A stretch of DNA of 64,000 bases from DTU063 sp001512695 (GCA_049658265.1 JBASOM010000021.1:14420-78419), one strand, 5' to 3'; positions 24,819 to 34,041 are shown, counted from the first letter of the stretch. Numbers and translations are program-made. Notes: generated from the sequence alone by a model not told the origin.

Positions 24819-24848
24819 ATAGTTTTCCATATGCAATGAATGTTATGC
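24819..24848 (-). promoter_or_regulatory. Possible forespore-type promoter of dacF
   Basis: GCATA and GGAAAACTAT are separated by 15 bases, resembling sigma-F/G elements (GYATA, then a GG-rich -10). It lies immediately downstream of the xerD stop and about 23 bases before the dacF start. Confidence 0.45.
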
Positions 24849-24852
24849 ACTG

Positions 24853-25740
24853 CTAGGCTCTAGGATGGGTATTATCATATATTTCCTTTATTTTGCTCCG
24901 GGTCAGATGGGTATATATCTGCGTAGTTGATATGTCTGCGTGGCCTAACATTTCCTGTACTGCCCTTAAATCTGCCCCATGTTCCAGAAGATGGGTTGCA
25001 AAAGAATGTCTGAGAGTATGGGGTGTTATTTTTTTAGAAATACCGGCTTTTTTAGAATATTTCCGTATGATCTTCCAAACACCCTGGCGACTTATAGCTG
25101 CCCCCTGTCTATTGACAAATAAGATTTTAGACTCTTTGCCACTTAGCAACTCTTTTCTTGCCCCCGAAATGTATAGTTTCAAACAATCAAGTGTAATATC
25201 TGCCACTGGAATTATTCGTTCTTTTGAGCCTTTACCCGTACATCGAAGAAATCCCGCTTCTAAATTTACATCATCAATATGTAAAGAAGTTAATTCAGAC
25301 ACCCTGATACCGGTAGCATACATTAGCTCCAGTATGCTCCTATCTCTTATTCCCAATGGATTTGTCATATTTGGCTGCGATAACAACTTTTCCACTTCTT
25401 GAACTGTCAATACTTTGGGTAATCTATGCTTCAGTTTGGGAGTATCAATGTTTTCGGTTGGATCTTCTTCGATTATACTCTCTTTAAATAAGAACTGAAA
25501 AAAAGACTTAATGGCCGCACAGGCTCTTGAAATACTGCTGCTGGCCTTCCCGCTTTTCTGCATCTGAAGCAGATATGATATGATCGTAGTCGTACTCACA
25601 GAATTTATATTAATCGCTTTTTTTGCCCTCAAAAAGGCAATAAAACTTATCAGGTCGCGTTTATAAGCATCGATCGTATTTTTAGCAAGACCCCTTTCCA
25701 CTGACAAATACTCAAGATAATTGTTTAAAAGGTCATCCAC
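24853..25740 (-). CDS. xerD: Site-specific tyrosine recombinase XerD
   Basis: A 295-aa tyrosine recombinase for chromosome dimer resolution. Catalytic residues are visible in order: TGIRVSE (Arg), GKGSKER (Lys), HTLRHSFATH (His, Arg), LGHADISTTQIYTH (His, Tyr). The N-terminal SAM-like domain (residues 1-85) has LEYLSVERGLAKNTIDAYKRDL. GTG start with a G-rich ribosome binding site. It lies between spoIIM and dacF. Confidence 0.95.
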   Translation of the reverse strand: MDDLLNNYLEYLSVERGLAKNTIDAYKRDLISFIAFLRAKKAININSVSTTTIISYLLQMQKSGKASSSISRACAAIKSFFQFLFKESIIEEDPTENIDTPKLKHRLPKVLTVQEVEKLLSQPNMTNPLGIRDRSILELMYATGIRVSELTSLHIDDVNLEAGFLRCTGKGSKERIIPVADITLDCLKLYISGARKELLSGKESKILFVNRQGAAISRQGVWKIIRKYSKKAGISKKITPHTLRHSFATHLLEHGADLRAVQEMLGHADISTTQIYTHLTRSKIKEIYDNTHPRA

Positions 25741-25783
25741 AAGGATTCCCCCCCCTTAATAATCTCAAAGCCATAATATGCCT

Positions 25784-26416
25784 TCAAAGACTGAAATAAT
25801 TTGAGAAAAGCTTAATAAATACAGGCGAAATGTATCCTTCTATTAATCCCGATATCACAAGAAAGAAACTGAAAATTAGATTCAACAACATATATCCGCT
25901 TATAACTTGGCGGTAGTCTTCCTGATATCTTTTAGTTCTATTTTTTATAACGGTACTAGCGAAGGTTAAGCCGGTTACTCCTATTGAAATCATACATGGT
26001 AAAATGATGAGATTTTGCGGAAAGATGGACAATATTGATAAAATTAAACCCTTTGCTCCCAATTCTTCGATTAAAAAAGCTACGGTAAATCCCAATATAA
26101 ATCCCCTAAACAAAATAACAGCTAAGATAAATGGTATACCTATGACTGAAAGCCCTAACAATATCAATAAAACAGCTGTTTTTAAGTTATTTGACATTGA
26201 TAAAAAAAAGATGGATGAATAATCAACGGAAACATCATTTACATTTGCTAAAAAACCACTTATATACCTTTGCAAATTTACAGACTGTATATCGGATAAA
26301 AAGTTTACCGTAATGCTCCCAGCAATGATACCACTAATCAAAATAAGACTTAAGAAAATATATTTAATTATATTTCTCTTGAAATAATCTTTCAGTATTC
26401 TGGAAAAGTAATTCAT
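25784..26416 (-). CDS. spoIIM: Stage II sporulation protein M
   Basis: A 210-aa membrane protein with five membrane segments and the DUF95 pattern (NNLKTAVLLILLG, GFILGFTVAFLIEELGAKGL). SpoIIM with SpoIID and SpoIIP forms the septal peptidoglycan-thinning machine for engulfment. GGAAGGTGG nine bases before ATG 26416 favours that start over the frame from 26440. Confidence 0.9.
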   Translation of the reverse strand: MNYFSRILKDYFKRNIIKYIFLSLILISGIIAGSITVNFLSDIQSVNLQRYISGFLANVNDVSVDYSSIFFLSMSNNLKTAVLLILLGLSVIGIPFILAVILFRGFILGFTVAFLIEELGAKGLILSILSIFPQNLIILPCMISIGVTGLTFASTVIKNRTKRYQEDYRQVISGYMLLNLIFSFFLVISGLIEGYISPVFIKLFSNYFSL

Positions 26417-26484
26417 TAACGCAGTCCACCTTCCGTACATATTCCATAGAAAATATTATGCCGGAGGGGACTGGATTATACATT

Positions 26485-27654
26485 TCAATCTAAAACCCTT
26501 CCGTAAATACCTCCTCCTCCTACCTCTATGTTCAGCTTTCCTTCTCTTGCAAGTACGATATTTTCAGCTACTCGTTCCCCGACAACTTCGGTAAGTTCGG
26601 TTTTTTCAACATTGTGGATAACATTCATCTCGGTTCCAAAATGTAAAATTAATTTTTCAATTGTTTTTTTGCCTATACCGGGAATAAATTCCAGCGGCAC
26701 CTGATACTGATATAATGGCCTACCCGATGGATGAATAGGTGTTTTATGGTCAGCGATGAGAGCAATCCTGTCAAATACTCCTAGTGTTACATCTTCGTTG
26801 TTACAAAAGGGACATTTTGTGATAGGTGATATATCCTTGGCAACATAGTTACATGCTGGACAAAAGGTCCTGTGGTATTTACCAAGTTTAGGGTCAAGGC
26901 CATAATTTGCCGCAATATAATTTCCATTATGCCCCTTAAGTGCTAAAACTAGATGCTCAAAGTCGGGAAATTGCAAATGCAGTTTATTGTATTCGCGTGC
27001 AATTTTTTCTAGGGAATGGGCATCTGAATTAGTTAAAAATGTTTTTTCTCTAAGTTCACTTATTGTATCGGCAAAATCCGTATCAGCGCTGAGCCCCAAT
27101 TCAACTGAAATAATCTTATCCAAATCATCTTCGAAAGCATCTGCAAGTCTATCATAACAGCTTCCGTAAAAGCTTTTAAAAGGAGTAAAAACATGTGCCG
27201 GAATCAGCACTCCATCTAGATTTCGAACGATTTTAAATAAATCTTTGGCGCTAAGCCGGGCTTTTTGTGAACTCAAATTTATGTTAGTTATATATTCTGA
27301 AATGACTGAAGAAAAATCCTTAATTTGTTCAAGAAAAGGAAAGAAGGCTATGCTGTGAGCAACTCCCCTTAGCTCTTCAGTCTCTATCTCTGCTCCAAAA
27401 ATTACGGTAAGCTTATCTTTATATCTTGCACCTCCACCGGATAATGGTACTAGCTTCTCTTCATTAAACTGTTCTCGTAGTTCTTCAAGAACAAAGGGTG
27501 AAGCACAATCAATTATTCCAACAATATCTAAACCTTTCTTGTTAATGCAATAGTCATAAATATTATCAAGAGTTAACCTTCTTGAAGCGGTAATCTTAAT
27601 AGGCTGATTTTTTGCTTGGCCTATGTGCACGTGTAAATCAGCAAAATATTCCAT
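26485..27654 (-). CDS. Endonuclease Q homologue (PHP-domain DNA repair nuclease, YqxK-like)
   Basis: A 389-aa protein. The PHP metal site shows DLHVHIG at residues 6-12, SDAHSLEK near 230 and further His/Asp between. A zinc finger follows (FCPACNYV... KCPFCNNE), then a helix-hairpin-helix PLEFIPGIGKKTIEKL near residue 325. This is the EndoQ/YqxK architecture; archaeal and some Bacillus members cut DNA 5' to deaminated bases. The ATG overlaps the nudF stop by one base, the same order as in Bacillus (nudF, yqxK, spoIIM). Confidence 0.85.
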   Translation of the reverse strand: MEYFADLHVHIGQAKNQPIKITASRRLTLDNIYDYCINKKGLDIVGIIDCASPFVLEELREQFNEEKLVPLSGGGARYKDKLTVIFGAEIETEELRGVAHSIAFFPFLEQIKDFSSVISEYITNINLSSQKARLSAKDLFKIVRNLDGVLIPAHVFTPFKSFYGSCYDRLADAFEDDLDKIISVELGLSADTDFADTISELREKTFLTNSDAHSLEKIAREYNKLHLQFPDFEHLVLALKGHNGNYIAANYGLDPKLGKYHRTFCPACNYVAKDISPITKCPFCNNEDVTLGVFDRIALIADHKTPIHPSGRPLYQYQVPLEFIPGIGKKTIEKLILHFGTEMNVIHNVEKTELTEVVGERVAENIVLAREGKLNIEVGGGGIYGRVLD

Positions 27655-28196
27655 TATAAATCACCCTTAATTTGATCATATGCCAATAGCAATCCTGTTA
27701 TTGTTTTACTATCGACAATTTCACCGGTTCGGATTTTGTTTATAGCTTCCTCAAAAGGCACTTTTTCAGCCTGTAAGTATTCATCAAAATCGGCATCTCT
27801 ACTCTTTTTGATGAGATTCTTAGCAATGAACAGGTGCAGTATCTCATTGGAAAAACCAGGAGAGGTATAAAAACTTGTTAAGTACGTTAATTCATTGGGA
27901 AAATAACCCGTTTCCTCCATTAATTCACGTTCTACACATACCTCCCTCGATTCACCTTCCTCAAGTTTGCCTGCAGGTATTTCCAGCAACTCCCTTTCTA
28001 TGGCTTTTCGGTACTGTCTTACCATCAGTACTTCATCATTCTCGGTAATGGCAACTACAGCAACGGCCCCCGGATGCTCCACAATTTCTCTTGTGGATTT
28101 CCTCCCGTTTGGCAATAACACTTCATCCACACGTAGCTTTAATAAATTCCCAGAAAACATCTGCTTAGAACTTAGGGTCGTTTCGTAAAATTCCAT
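27654..28196 (-). CDS. nudF: ADP-ribose pyrophosphatase (Nudix)
   Basis: A 180-aa Nudix hydrolase. GKLEEGESREVCVERELMEE matches GX5EX7REUXEEXGU. VEHPGAVAVVAI and QYRKAIERELLEIPAG are ADP-ribose pyrophosphatase features. GGGAGTGG nine bases before ATG 28196 gives a start matching the usual family length. It is the first gene of the unit with the EndoQ homologue, and spoIIM follows 68 bases further on. Confidence 0.9.
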   Translation of the reverse strand: MEFYETTLSSKQMFSGNLLKLRVDEVLLPNGRKSTREIVEHPGAVAVVAITENDEVLMVRQYRKAIERELLEIPAGKLEEGESREVCVERELMEETGYFPNELTYLTSFYTSPGFSNEILHLFIAKNLIKKSRDADFDEYLQAEKVPFEEAINKIRTGEIVDSKTITGLLLAYDQIKGDL

Positions 28197-28276
28197 TATA
28201 TGTTTCCACTCCCAAATAACATATTTTTTGCCCATATACATATAATATTTTAAGACAAGTTTAAGGAGAGGTAAAG

Positions 28277-28441
28277 GTGGAATATATCATTCACAAAGAT
28301 GGGCTTTATATCGTCGGTAAGCCTTCGGAAATAAACCATTTTTTAAACAATAAAACGAAAATTTATAGAACATTAAAAGAGTTTCTTGACTTTGAAAATG
28401 AATATGAAAGGACATGGGCAAATAAAACTTTTATTCTTTAA
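28277..28441 (+). CDS. 54-aa hypothetical protein on the opposite strand
   Basis: A plus-strand ORF with AAGGAGAGG before a GTG start. The product begins MEYIIHKDGLYIVGKPSEIN, is charged and has no membrane segment; I do not recognise it. A perfect TATAAT lies 31 bases upstream (28241-28246), with a poor -35. It is divergent from nudF and convergent with spo0A. It is too short for a strong statistical call; the ribosome binding site is the main support. Confidence 0.5.
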   Translation: MEYIIHKDGLYIVGKPSEINHFLNNKTKIYRTLKEFLDFENEYERTWANKTFIL

Positions 28442-28442
28442 A

Positions 28443-28479
28443 AAATAAAGTCGCAAAGTGCTCTATATAACTTTGCGAC
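28443..28479 (-). terminator. Terminator downstream of spo0A
   Basis: A perfect 10-bp stem GTCGCAAAGT / ACTTTGCGAC with a 10-base loop, followed on the minus strand by TTTATTTTTT. It is about 135 bases after the spo0A stop; the stretch between holds no gene. Confidence 0.8.
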
Positions 28480-28613
28480 ATGATATACATATCACTATTG
28501 ATTAAATTTAGTCTTATCTGAATTCAGTTAAAACTATAATGCTTTTATAATTGCCTAAAGCAACAAACCACCCGTATTTAGTCTCCAAAACCAAATCAAG
28601 TTTATAAATAAGC

Positions 28614-29396
28614 TTATCCCACCTTCAGCTCCATTCTCAGTTTATCCGAAATCAATGCAATGAACTCCGAATTTGTGGGTTTTCCTCTATCTTTTGTGGT
28701 GGTAAATCCAAAAAGGTTGTTTAAAGTTTCCACACACCCTCTATTCCAAGCCACTTCTATAGCATGCCTTATGGCCCTTTCCACTCTGCTAGGAGTCGTA
28801 TTGTATTTTTTTGCTATGCTGGGATACAATTCTTTGGTTACTGCAGATAACAATTCTACATCATTTATCACCATAGATATGGCTTCACGGATATAAAAAT
28901 AACCTTTTATGTGAGCCGGGATCCCTATTTCATGGATAATATTTGTAATTTGAGCCTCTAGATTATCAGCTGAAAATCCTGCATTTCTTTTTTGCGTTTG
29001 CTGCACAAAAGGTGTGTTGACGTCAACCATCTGCCTTACGCGGTCAATCAAAATATTTAAGTCGAAAGGTTTAACAATGTAATAATCGGCACCTAGAGAA
29101 ATTGCTTTTTGAGTAATCTTATCTTGACCTACAGCTGATAGAACAATGATTTTGGGTCTTTCCGGTTCATTAGATAACCGTTCTATTACACCTAATCCAT
29201 CAAGATTAGGCATAATCAAATCGAGGATTAAAACTTCAGGTCTAAATTGGTCAACTTTTTCTAAAGCATCCAATCCATCATGGGCTACGCCAACAACTTT
29301 GATATCCTTTTGACTTTCGAAAAATTCAACCACCAAATTGCAAAACTCTTTGTTGTCGTCAGCAATTAACAATTTCACTGACTGTTCTTCCAACAT
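28614..29396 (-). CDS. spo0A: Sporulation response regulator Spo0A
   Basis: A 260-aa response regulator. The N-terminal receiver has IADDNKEF (acidic pocket), LDLIMPNLDG (phosphorylated Asp near 59) and VLSAVG...YYIVKPFD (Thr/Ser and Lys). The C-terminal DNA-binding domain has SRVERAIRHAIEVAWNRG and FGFTTTKDRGKPTNSEF, the nearly invariant Spo0A recognition helix. It is the master regulator of sporulation. A sigma-H-type promoter and a 0A box precede it. Confidence 0.98.
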   Translation of the reverse strand: MLEEQSVKLLIADDNKEFCNLVVEFFESQKDIKVVGVAHDGLDALEKVDQFRPEVLILDLIMPNLDGLGVIERLSNEPERPKIIVLSAVGQDKITQKAISLGADYYIVKPFDLNILIDRVRQMVDVNTPFVQQTQKRNAGFSADNLEAQITNIIHEIGIPAHIKGYFYIREAISMVINDVELLSAVTKELYPSIAKKYNTTPSRVERAIRHAIEVAWNRGCVETLNNLFGFTTTKDRGKPTNSEFIALISDKLRMELKVG

Positions 29397-29434
29397 TAAA
29401 AACCCCCCTATGAATAATTTACTGATAAATGATT

Positions 29435-29460
29435 AATTCGACAAAGACTGGAATTTTCCT
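29435..29460 (-). promoter_or_regulatory. Sigma-H-type promoter of spo0A with overlapping 0A box
   Basis: AGGAAAAT and GAATT separated by 13 bases on the minus strand, 38 bases upstream of spo0A. A perfect 0A box, TGTCGAA (29437-29443), overlaps the -10 element, so phosphorylated Spo0A probably modulates its own expression. Confidence 0.7.
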
Positions 29461-29485
29461 CCTTGTATTCCATATTTTGTTTAAA

Positions 29486-30772
29486 TTATATTTTTTCACG
29501 GTTGCCTACGGTATTAATCTCATTTAACATCCATTCAACAAATATGCCGTACCCTTTTGTCGGATCATTTACGAATACATGTGTTACTGCACCAACTATA
29601 TAACCATTTTGGATTATAGGACTTCCGCTCATGCCTTGTATAATACCGCCGGTTTTTGCGATAAGCTCTTCATCAGTTATTTTTATTATCATGCCTTTAT
29701 CATTAGGATGAGATTGTTTTATTATCTTTTGTATCTCTATATCAAATTCCTGTATTCTTTCTCCTTCAATTACCGTCAAAATCTTTGCCTTGCCTTCTTG
29801 AACTTGATTTATGGTAGCAACGGGAAGAGAATCGTAAAATGGGTTCTCAAAGGAATAACGAGCTTCTCCGAAAATACCAAAAGGAGTATTTGCAACTATT
29901 GTGCCAATAATTTTGTCTTCATTTACAAAAACTCCTTTCTTTTCTCCAGGCTGATTTTTTTTGCCAGGTGTTATTGAAGATATTTTAGCTCGAATTATCT
30001 CTCCTTGGCCTACCTCTATAATTTTCCCCGTATCTGCGTCCGAAATAATATGACCTAAAGCACCATAAAAATTTGATTTTGGGTCGTAAAAAGTTAATGT
30101 TCCAACTCCTGCTGCTATGTCCCTTACCCACAATCCAATCTGATAATAACCTAAATTGTTTTTTACAGGACTTAATGTTACATTGAAGGTCTCCCCATTT
30201 CTTTTTACAGCAAGGTTTACGGTTTTCTGCTTGTCAATTAATCTTGTCAACTCTTCTGCCTGATTGATTTTTTGGTTGTTAACCATAACAATGGTATCGC
30301 CCACCTGTATGCCCGCATCCTGTGCAGGCTGATGTCTGCGGCCTTTTTCATCAATTACAGATGCTAATCCCACTACTATCACGCCATTTGGCCTCAGCTT
30401 CACTCCAAGTGAATGCCCCCCCGGGACAACCCTGGTTTCAGGTAATACATATACTTTCAACCTCTTTACCGGTATAAAACCTAATAATCTAAACTCTAAA
30501 TTGTATGCCCCCTGACTAGATGATTTTAAGACAAGAGGCTCTTTTAAATTTATTGTAAGCTTATCTTTTATATAGTTACCATTAACAAAAAAAGGGGCTT
30601 TACAAAATAGTTGTAAGGTCATTGGAGCTTCAAGCTCAAGCCTTTGCTCTTTTCCCTCAATTAATTTTATTTCATCCGGCAAATCAACGAGAAAAATATT
30701 GATGAAAGTAGAAGCAAAAATCAGTACTAATAAAAAAAACATGGCAAATTTATTCAATTTTGTTTTTTGCAT
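29486..30772 (-). CDS. spoIVB: SpoIVB serine peptidase
   Basis: A 428-aa protein with an N-terminal membrane anchor (about 8-28), a PDZ domain (about 130-200, ending in VKRNGETFNV) and the S55 peptidase domain with GMSGSPIIQNG carrying the catalytic serine and GALGHIISDAD near the His. SpoIVB is secreted from the forespore and starts the signalling that activates pro-SigK. ATG after GGGAGTG. A forespore-type promoter lies upstream. Confidence 0.96.
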   Translation of the reverse strand: MQKTKLNKFAMFFLLVLIFASTFINIFLVDLPDEIKLIEGKEQRLELEAPMTLQLFCKAPFFVNGNYIKDKLTINLKEPLVLKSSSQGAYNLEFRLLGFIPVKRLKVYVLPETRVVPGGHSLGVKLRPNGVIVVGLASVIDEKGRRHQPAQDAGIQVGDTIVMVNNQKINQAEELTRLIDKQKTVNLAVKRNGETFNVTLSPVKNNLGYYQIGLWVRDIAAGVGTLTFYDPKSNFYGALGHIISDADTGKIIEVGQGEIIRAKISSITPGKKNQPGEKKGVFVNEDKIIGTIVANTPFGIFGEARYSFENPFYDSLPVATINQVQEGKAKILTVIEGERIQEFDIEIQKIIKQSHPNDKGMIIKITDEELIAKTGGIIQGMSGSPIIQNGYIVGAVTHVFVNDPTKGYGIFVEWMLNEINTVGNREKI

Positions 30773-30857
30773 TCTTTCACTCCCGACTTAAGTGCATACT
30801 TGATGATAAAAAAAACAATGTGGATTAGTGACTGAAAATAAACTTTCCTACGAGTTA

Positions 30858-30887
30858 TAAGATAACCTTAACAAAATCTTTTTATAC
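30858..30887 (-). promoter_or_regulatory. Possible forespore-type promoter of spoIVB
   Basis: GTATA and GGTTATCTTA with a 15-base spacer, about 86 bases upstream of the start, the same layout as upstream of dacF. Match to sigma-F/G consensus is moderate. Confidence 0.4.
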
Positions 30888-30923
30888 TGCATAATCGGGA
30901 GTCAATTTTTGCAAAATAAGAAC

Positions 30924-30952
30924 AAAAAAAGCCTTGCAATTGTTGCAAGGCT
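30924..30952 (-). terminator. Terminator after recN
   Basis: A perfect AGCCTTGCAA / TTGCAAGGCT stem with a 3-base loop and seven T on the minus strand, directly after recN. Confidence 0.9.
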
Positions 30953-30970
30953 CGGCTTAAAACTCAAATA

Positions 30971-32698
30971 TTAAATTGACTCCTTTATCTTTTTTGCCAT
31001 ATTTAGCATCTCTTGAGCATGGGCAAGGGTATTTTTCGTTATTTTGGCGCCACCTAGCATTCGCGCAAGCTCATTTATCCTATCCTGGCCTTCGATTCGG
31101 TATACTCTCGTTGAAGTATGCTCATCAACACTTTCTTTTTTTATTAAATAATGAAAATCTCCGATGCTTGCAATTTGCGGAGAGTGCGTTACGCATAAGA
31201 TTTGATGCTGCCTGGCAAGTTTTGATAGCTTTTCTCCCACTGCCTGGGCTGTTCTGCCACCAATGCCGGCATCTATTTCATCAAAGATTAAGCATGAAAT
31301 TTTATCAACCTTGGCCAGAATGCTTTTTAACGCCAACATTATCCGCGACGATTCGCCGCCTGAAATGATTTTTGCCAAAGGTTTTAACGGTTCTCCCGGG
31401 TTTGTAGATATCAAAAATTCAACTTCGTCAATGCCGTCTTCAGTTATTGATACCACTTCATCGCCTAAATCTATTCCATTCGGGTCCTTTTGTATCCTAA
31501 TTTCCACTTTAAATACAACGTTTTTCATACCTAAGTCTTTCAACTCTTTTGAAATACTGTCTTCTAATTGTTGTGCTATACTCTGCCTTTGCTCATGTAA
31601 CTTAATCGCGCTTTTGCTAAGCTCTGATTCGATTTTAGCAAGTTTTGTTTTTAGCTCCTCGATTTCCTCGTTTATATTAAAAGCTAAATCCAATTCGGCT
31701 GCAATTTGCGCTTTATAATCCAATAGTTCGGCAAGGCTTTTATTATATTTTGATTTAAGTCTATCTAATAGTTCCAATCTCCTATTTATCTCATCAAGCC
31801 TGCCCATGTCAAAATCTATTGAATCCCTAAGATTGCGCAGGTTGGATGAGATGTCCTCTAGTTCATACAATATATTTTTTAGGGACTCAGTAATGTTATC
31901 TACAGGTGCATAAAAAATAACAATCTTTTCAAGGCAATCTATAACCTTGCTAAGGCAGTCAGTTACGGACAGATTTTCGAGGCCATGGTATAAAATACTG
32001 TATGCGAAATCTAAAGCGCTGAAGATCTTCTCAGCGTTTTCAAGAATCTCCCTATCTTCTCGCAATGCCGTATCTTCGTCAGCTTTTAATTGTGCCTTTT
32101 CTAACTCATTAAGCTCATATCTTAACCTGTCCTGTTCCCTATGAAAATCCATATGTCTTTTTTGTAACTGGCTAATTTTGTTTTGTATCTGGCAGTATTC
32201 TTTGTAAAGATTTTTTACTTCCTTCTTGGATTTTGATACATCTTCATAACCAAGGGAATCTAAAATTCTAATATGATTTTTGCTATCAAGAAGTGATTGA
32301 TGCTCATGTTGTCCGTGTATATCTATAATTAGTTTGCCTACTCGTTTGAGTGCAGAGGCAGGAACCATTTTGCCATTCAACCTAGAAATACTTCGCCCCT
32401 GGATATTTATTTCTCTCGTTATTATTAGCGTATTATCTTCCGGTTCAATGCCATATTCTTTTAATACCTCATCCACACCTTCATCTTCATATTCAAATGC
32501 TGCTTCAACGCTGGCATTCTGCCGTCCAGTGCGGATAAATTCAGTATAAGCTCTTTCACCAATGATGAGATTTATAGCATCAATAATGATCGATTTGCCT
32601 GCTCCCGTTTCGCCGGTGAGAATGTTTAATCCAGGACCAAAATCAATGGATATATTGTCAATTAGAGCATAGTTTTTAATACAGAGGTTAAGGAGCAT
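30971..32698 (-). CDS. recN: DNA repair protein RecN
   Basis: A 575-aa SMC-like ATPase for double-strand break repair. Walker A GETGAGKSI is near residue 30; a coiled-coil middle follows (about 150-380); ISGGESSRIMLALK (signature) and CLIFDEIDAGIGG (Walker B) are C-terminal. AAGGAGG eight bases before ATG 32698 decides that start. Immediately downstream of argR, the standard argR-recN pair. Confidence 0.96.
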   Translation of the reverse strand: MLLNLCIKNYALIDNISIDFGPGLNILTGETGAGKSIIIDAINLIIGERAYTEFIRTGRQNASVEAAFEYEDEGVDEVLKEYGIEPEDNTLIITREINIQGRSISRLNGKMVPASALKRVGKLIIDIHGQHEHQSLLDSKNHIRILDSLGYEDVSKSKKEVKNLYKEYCQIQNKISQLQKRHMDFHREQDRLRYELNELEKAQLKADEDTALREDREILENAEKIFSALDFAYSILYHGLENLSVTDCLSKVIDCLEKIVIFYAPVDNITESLKNILYELEDISSNLRNLRDSIDFDMGRLDEINRRLELLDRLKSKYNKSLAELLDYKAQIAAELDLAFNINEEIEELKTKLAKIESELSKSAIKLHEQRQSIAQQLEDSISKELKDLGMKNVVFKVEIRIQKDPNGIDLGDEVVSITEDGIDEVEFLISTNPGEPLKPLAKIISGGESSRIMLALKSILAKVDKISCLIFDEIDAGIGGRTAQAVGEKLSKLARQHQILCVTHSPQIASIGDFHYLIKKESVDEHTSTRVYRIEGQDRINELARMLGGAKITKNTLAHAQEMLNMAKKIKESI

Positions 32699-32711
32699 CA
32701 AATTTGCCTCC

Positions 32712-33158
32712 TTATCTCAAAATTTCTTCCAATCTGTCCATAATATCCCTGACAACCTTTTTAGACTTGGCTACAACTAAAATAGTATTGTCACCGGCCA
32801 CTGTGCCTAATACATCATTCCAGTCGAGGACATCTATAGCTTCAGCAACTGCAGAAGCTGTTCCCGAAGATGTTTTAATTACAATAATGTTTTCTGATGC
32901 AGCAAAGCTAATGATGGATTCTTTAAATATCCTAAGCAATCTATCTGATGATAGAGAAGTTCTCTCAGGTTCTGCATAGCAGTAGTGTTCGTTGTTTCGT
33001 AAAACCTTAACTAATCTCAGTTCTTTTATATCTCTAGACACGGTAGCTTGAGTTACTTTAAAGCCTTCCTTCCTAAGTTCCTCTGCCAATTCTTCTTGGG
33101 TTTGTATGGGTTTTTCCCTTATGATTTCTCTTATCTTCAAGTGTCTTTTTTGCTTCAT
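32712..33158 (-). CDS. argR: Arginine repressor ArgR
   Basis: A 148-aa repressor. The N-terminal winged helix has IREIIREKPIQTQEEL and TQATVSRDIKELRLVK; the C-terminal domain has GTVAGDNTILVVAK, with the GTVAGD arginine-binding loop. ATG 33158 has GGAGAGG seven bases upstream. It senses arginine and regulates its metabolism; here it sits next to recN as in other Firmicutes. Confidence 0.95.
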   Translation of the reverse strand: MKQKRHLKIREIIREKPIQTQEELAEELRKEGFKVTQATVSRDIKELRLVKVLRNNEHYCYAEPERTSLSSDRLLRIFKESIISFAASENIIVIKTSSGTASAVAEAIDVLDWNDVLGTVAGDNTILVVAKSKKVVRDIMDRLEEILR

Positions 33159-33191
33159 AAAGCACCTCTCCACCCTTAATATCCCGCACAT

Positions 33192-34040
33192 TCATTCACT
33201 CAATTTTTTTCTAAGCAAATCGTAAAAACTCCTCTTTTTGATGCGTATCAAGCGAGTTGAAAAAGATGATTTGTTCACTATTACCGTATCCTTAGGCAAT
33301 AATTTGTAACCCTCCTGGCCATCCACCGTCAACATTACTTCAGGATGGTCTGCCAAAACTGTAACTTTAATCACATCATCCTGAGAAAGGATAATTGAAC
33401 GACTGTGCAATGTGTGAGGACAAATCGGAGTCAATAAGAGGAGGTTCATATCAGGTCTTATTATTGGGCCGCCGGCAGATAAGGAGTAGGCAGTGGAGCC
33501 TGTTGGCGTAGATATTATCAGCCCATCCGCCGGATAAGTGTCCACGTAAGCTTCATTGGCATATGTCTTGAGTCTTATTAGTCTTGCGAAGGGACCTTTG
33601 GTTATAACTATATCATTGAGGGCTAAAAATTCAGTCAAGACTTTCTCGTTTCGAATAACTTTTGCCTCCAGCATCATTCGAACATCAATATCGTACTCTT
33701 TGTTGTGAAAACATTCTAGGTCAGTGAATAAATCACCGAGTTCAACTTCGGTTAAAAATCCCACATGACCCATATTTATACCCAAAATAGGTATTTTATG
33801 TTGTGCAACAAGTCTAGCTACACCTAAAAGAGTTCCATCGCCGCCTAGCGTAACTGCCACATCTATTTTGCTGGTAAGCTCAGCAGGGTCTGCTGAAAGG
33901 TAGGACATGTCTAGCAATTCCGCAACTTCCATAGAAAGTTTTACTCGATAAGCTCTATCTTCAAACCATGTAACCAAACTTTTTGCGACTTTTATCATAT
34001 TTTTTTTGCGTATATTTGGGAAGACACCTACAGTTAGCAT
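33192..34040 (-). CDS. nadK: NAD kinase
   Basis: A 282-aa NAD kinase. VTLGGDGTLLGVAR is the GGDG motif, GHVGFLTE and DGLIISTPTGSTAYSLSAGGPI are family hallmarks. It phosphorylates NAD to NADP. GAGGAGG before ATG. It is directly upstream of argR. Confidence 0.96.
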   Translation of the reverse strand: MLTVGVFPNIRKKNMIKVAKSLVTWFEDRAYRVKLSMEVAELLDMSYLSADPAELTSKIDVAVTLGGDGTLLGVARLVAQHKIPILGINMGHVGFLTEVELGDLFTDLECFHNKEYDIDVRMMLEAKVIRNEKVLTEFLALNDIVITKGPFARLIRLKTYANEAYVDTYPADGLIISTPTGSTAYSLSAGGPIIRPDMNLLLLTPICPHTLHSRSIILSQDDVIKVTVLADHPEVMLTVDGQEGYKLLPKDTVIVNKSSFSTRLIRIKKRSFYDLLRKKLSE

Positions 34041-34041
34041 T

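Noticed and set aside
24893..25402. Plus-strand ORF of 169 codons
   Set aside because: It is fully antisense to xerD; no ribosome binding site and no recognisable motif.
31263..31718. Plus-strand ORF of 151 codons
   Set aside because: It is antisense to recN, including the Walker B region.
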